From assembly GCF_000227765.1 (NCBI RefSeq), contig NZ_JH165159.1, forward strand, positions 2,258,717-2,298,094: a stretch of DNA of 39,378 bases. The letters are read 5' to 3'. Below are positions 37,993 through 39,378 of this stretch, one piece after another. Position 1 is the first letter of the stretch. The number at the start of each line of letters is the position of its first letter. This DNA comes from Neisseria wadsworthii 9715 (GTDB taxonomy: Bacteria; Pseudomonadota; Gammaproteobacteria; Burkholderiales; Neisseriaceae). The notes beneath the pieces are model-generated. The model had not been told where the DNA came from, ran no database searches, and worked only from the letters and a program-made list of their open reading frames with translations. A program made the position numbers and the translations under genes.

Positions 37993-38172
37993 GAGACCTT
38001 TGCAATAATATAAGTTACTAAAATTTTATTCTCAATAAAATCCTCAAAATGAAAAACCTTTCTGATTTTGCCTATTTTTTACTCAAAATCAGAAAGGTTT
38101 TAGTCAATTGAAAATTTTTAGCACATTTTTATGCGTCAAATTTCGTTAATAGACTATTTTTGCAAAAGTCTC
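37993..38172. mobile_element. MITE-like element between nusG and rplK
   Basis: 180 bases bounded by inverted ends: left GAGACCTTTGCAATAAT and right (complement) GAGACTTTTGCAAAAAT, 15 of 17 identical. CGCCT lies directly outside on both sides (37988-37992 and 38173-38177), a probable target duplication. Inside is a perfect 18-bp inverted repeat, aaaacctttctgattttg (38053-38070) with its complement at 38084-38101. There is no coding capacity. The ends recall those of neisserial IS5-family elements (from memory). The sequence is far more AT-rich than the flanking genes. Confidence 0.65.
38053..38101 (-). terminator. Terminator-like hairpin inside the MITE
   Basis: The 18-bp perfect stem with a 13-base loop is followed on the minus strand by TTTTTCATTTT, so it looks like an intrinsic terminator for transcripts leaving nusG. 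AT-rich stem composition makes its strength uncertain. Confidence 0.5.
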
Positions 38173-38234
38173 CGCCTAATATTTCATAAGCAGCTTCATA
38201 TTTGCATCTAAACAAAATTAAGTCACATAAAACT

Positions 38235-38774
38235 TTAGATTTTTTCAACCTGACTGAACTCCAACTCAACAGGCGTCTCTCTACCGAAAATCTGAACCAA
38301 AACTCTTAGTTTATTACGCTCATAATCGACATCTTCAACAACACCATTAAAGTCAGCAAAAGGCCCTTCATTTACTCTTACTTGCTGGCCAACATCAAAT
38401 TCAACCTTGGGCTTAGGTTTACGTTCAGCACCACTCTTGCCCACTTGACTCATAAGAGCTTCCACCTCTTTCTGAGATATAGGAAGAGGACGATTTGCAG
38501 TACCGCCAATAAAACCATTTACTCTAGGGGTGCTTTTTACCAAATGCCAAGATTCATCTGTCATTTCCATTTCCACAAGCACATACCCTGGAAAGAATTT
38601 CCGCTCACTTACAGTACGTCGCCCATTCTTAATATCAACAACCTCCTCAACTGGCACAAGAATCTCACCAAAATATTTTTCCATATTCTCACGAATAATT
38701 CGCTCCTTTAGGGTTTTTTGGACGTTTTTTTCAAAACCAGAATAGGCCTGGACAACATACCAGCGTTTAGACAT
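38235..38774 (-). CDS. nusG: Transcription termination/antitermination factor NusG
   Basis: 179-residue NusG, which rides on RNA polymerase, promotes Rho action and links polymerase to the ribosome. The N-terminal NGN domain opens [22 protein letters not shown] and includes [22 protein letters not shown]. The C-terminal KOW domain is [25 protein letters not shown]. It starts 4 bases after the secE stop, forming the usual secE-nusG pair. Its usual link to rplK is broken by the inserted element. Confidence 0.98.
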   Translation of the reverse strand: MSKRWYVVQAYSGFEKNVQKTLKERIIRENMEKYFGEILVPVEEVVDIKNGRRTVSERKFFPGYVLVEMEMTDESWHLVKSTPRVNGFIGGTANRPLPISQKEVEALMSQVGKSGAERKPKPKVEFDVGQQVRVNEGPFADFNGVVEDVDYERNKLRVLVQIFGRETPVELEFSQVEKI

Positions 38775-38778
38775 TTCT

Positions 38779-39222
38779 TTAACCCTTCAACAATACCGCA
38801 TTAAACACTACAGTAATCAGGCTATCTACAGCATAAATAAATGCCGACAATATTAGCGCAAACATGATCACTCTAATCGTAATTCTAGTTGACTCTGCTC
38901 TAGTAGGCCAAACAACTTTCTTAAATTCAGCATATGAATCTTTAACATAGAGAAGAAAGTCCCTACCATACTGACACCAAGACAAGATCAACACCACTAC
39001 AATTAGCCCACTCAAAGCTAAAATCACATATCTTAAATACAATGAAATATTTAAGATATTAGTGTAATATACCCACAATCCCAAACCAAATACAGAAAAT
39101 GCAACAACAGATTTCACATAATCAGCAACACCTATTTTCTTTGTTGCCGAGTTGTTTTTTTTATCCCATTGATTGATGCCTTTTTCAGATGAATATGATT
39201 CAGACGGTGTTTTTTCTGTCAT
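38779..39222 (-). CDS. secE: Preprotein translocase subunit SecE
   Basis: 147-residue SecE, the clamp of the SecYEG channel. The conserved amphipathic helix [17 protein letters not shown] (about 96-112) is followed by the essential last membrane segment (about 116-142). Two more membrane segments at about 36-52 and 61-81 give the three-helix E. coli-like topology. The first 30 residues are hydrophilic and Ser/Lys-rich, a longer tail than usual. It is flanked by tRNA-Trp upstream and nusG downstream, the standard order. Confidence 0.95.
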   Translation of the reverse strand: MTEKTPSESYSSEKGINQWDKKNNSATKKIGVADYVKSVVAFSVFGLGLWVYYTNILNISLYLRYVILALSGLIVVVLILSWCQYGRDFLLYVKDSYAEFKKVVWPTRAESTRITIRVIMFALILSAFIYAVDSLITVVFNAVLLKG

Positions 39223-39245
39223 TTTAAACCCAACTTAAAATTAAT

Positions 39246-39278
39246 AAAAACTAACCGACTCATGGCCGGTTAGTTTTT
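39246..39278. terminator. Terminator between tRNA-Trp and secE
   Basis: AAAAACTAACCG and CGGTTAGTTTTT form a perfect 12-bp stem with a 9-base loop and T-runs on both sides. On the minus strand it follows the tRNA and would partly separate it from secE. Confidence 0.8.
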
Positions 39279-39284
39279 TTGATT

Positions 39285-39360
39285 TGGCAGGCCAGGAGGG
39301 TCTCGAACCCCCAACCCTCGGTTTTGGAGACCGATACTCTACCAATTGAGCTACTGGCCT
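39285..39360 (-). tRNA. trnW: tRNA-Trp (anticodon CCA)
   Basis: 76 bases including encoded CCA. The acceptor arm AGGCCAG pairs with CTGGCCT, the D-arm is GCTCAATTGGTAGAGT, the anticodon loop reads TCTCCAAAA giving anticodon CCA, and the T-arm contains GGTTCGAGACC. Its place ahead of secE-nusG is usual in proteobacteria. Confidence 0.95.
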
Positions 39361-39378
39361 CTAACTTTTAAGCAATGA

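Noticed and set aside
37993-38172. Correia repeat element
   Set aside because: The ends read GAGAC(C/T)TTTGCAA, not the TATAG-type termini I recall for Correia elements.

Overview
The window looks like a chromosomal segment of a Neisseria-like betaproteobacterium (family Neisseriaceae). Protein sequences such as RpoB, RpoC, LpxA, BamA and the L7/L12-L10-L1-L11 set read as neisserial. The 12-mer TGCCTGTCTGAA (or its complement) occurs at least 22 times, often as inverted pairs behind genes. This is the DNA uptake sequence (DUS) dialect I recall as TG-wadDUS, described from Neisseria wadsworthii. The species itself is an inference.

Layout. (1) 1-7,700: rne on the minus strand with a long 5' leader; rluC; a small membrane-protein locus; a HAD phosphatase; an S49 peptidase; rnhB. 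(2) 7,950-20,280: the envelope cluster, all on the plus strand: pyrH, a DUF4424 gene, frr, uppS, cdsA, dxr, rseP, bamA, ompH/skp, lpxD, fabZ, lpxA. It links isoprenoid and lipid-carrier synthesis (dxr, uppS), phospholipid synthesis (cdsA), lipid A synthesis (lpxD, fabZ, lpxA) and outer-membrane protein assembly (bamA, skp, rseP). (3) 20,600-22,490: a NeuD/PglD-like acyltransferase and lpxB. (4) 22,491-24,260: an AT-rich regulatory region and an unusual secreted-type gene, with a Trp/Gly/Tyr/Lys repeat head, an RTX calcium-binding body and 15 cysteines. (5) 24,275-26,041: aceK on the minus strand. (6) 26,296-39,360: on the minus strand, in order of transcription, tRNA-Trp, secE, nusG, rplK, rplA, rplJ, rplL, rpoB, rpoC. 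The order is classical but has two insertions: a MITE-like element between nusG and rplK, and a decayed small secreted-protein gene between rpoB and rpoC.

The core genes are ordinary and mostly intact. The best candidate for something undescribed is the Cys-rich RTX-like gene at 22,963-24,183. It has an aromatic repeat domain, cysteines placed inside the RTX nonapeptides one turn apart, several Fur-like palindromes upstream, and no type I secretion genes beside it. Further points of interest are the 180-bp element with terminal inverted repeats ahead of rplK, the pseudogene splitting rpoBC, the extra acyltransferase inside the lpx genes, and a possible 20-residue membrane peptide ahead of an orphan membrane protein. 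No complete insertion sequence, prophage or CRISPR array was seen.
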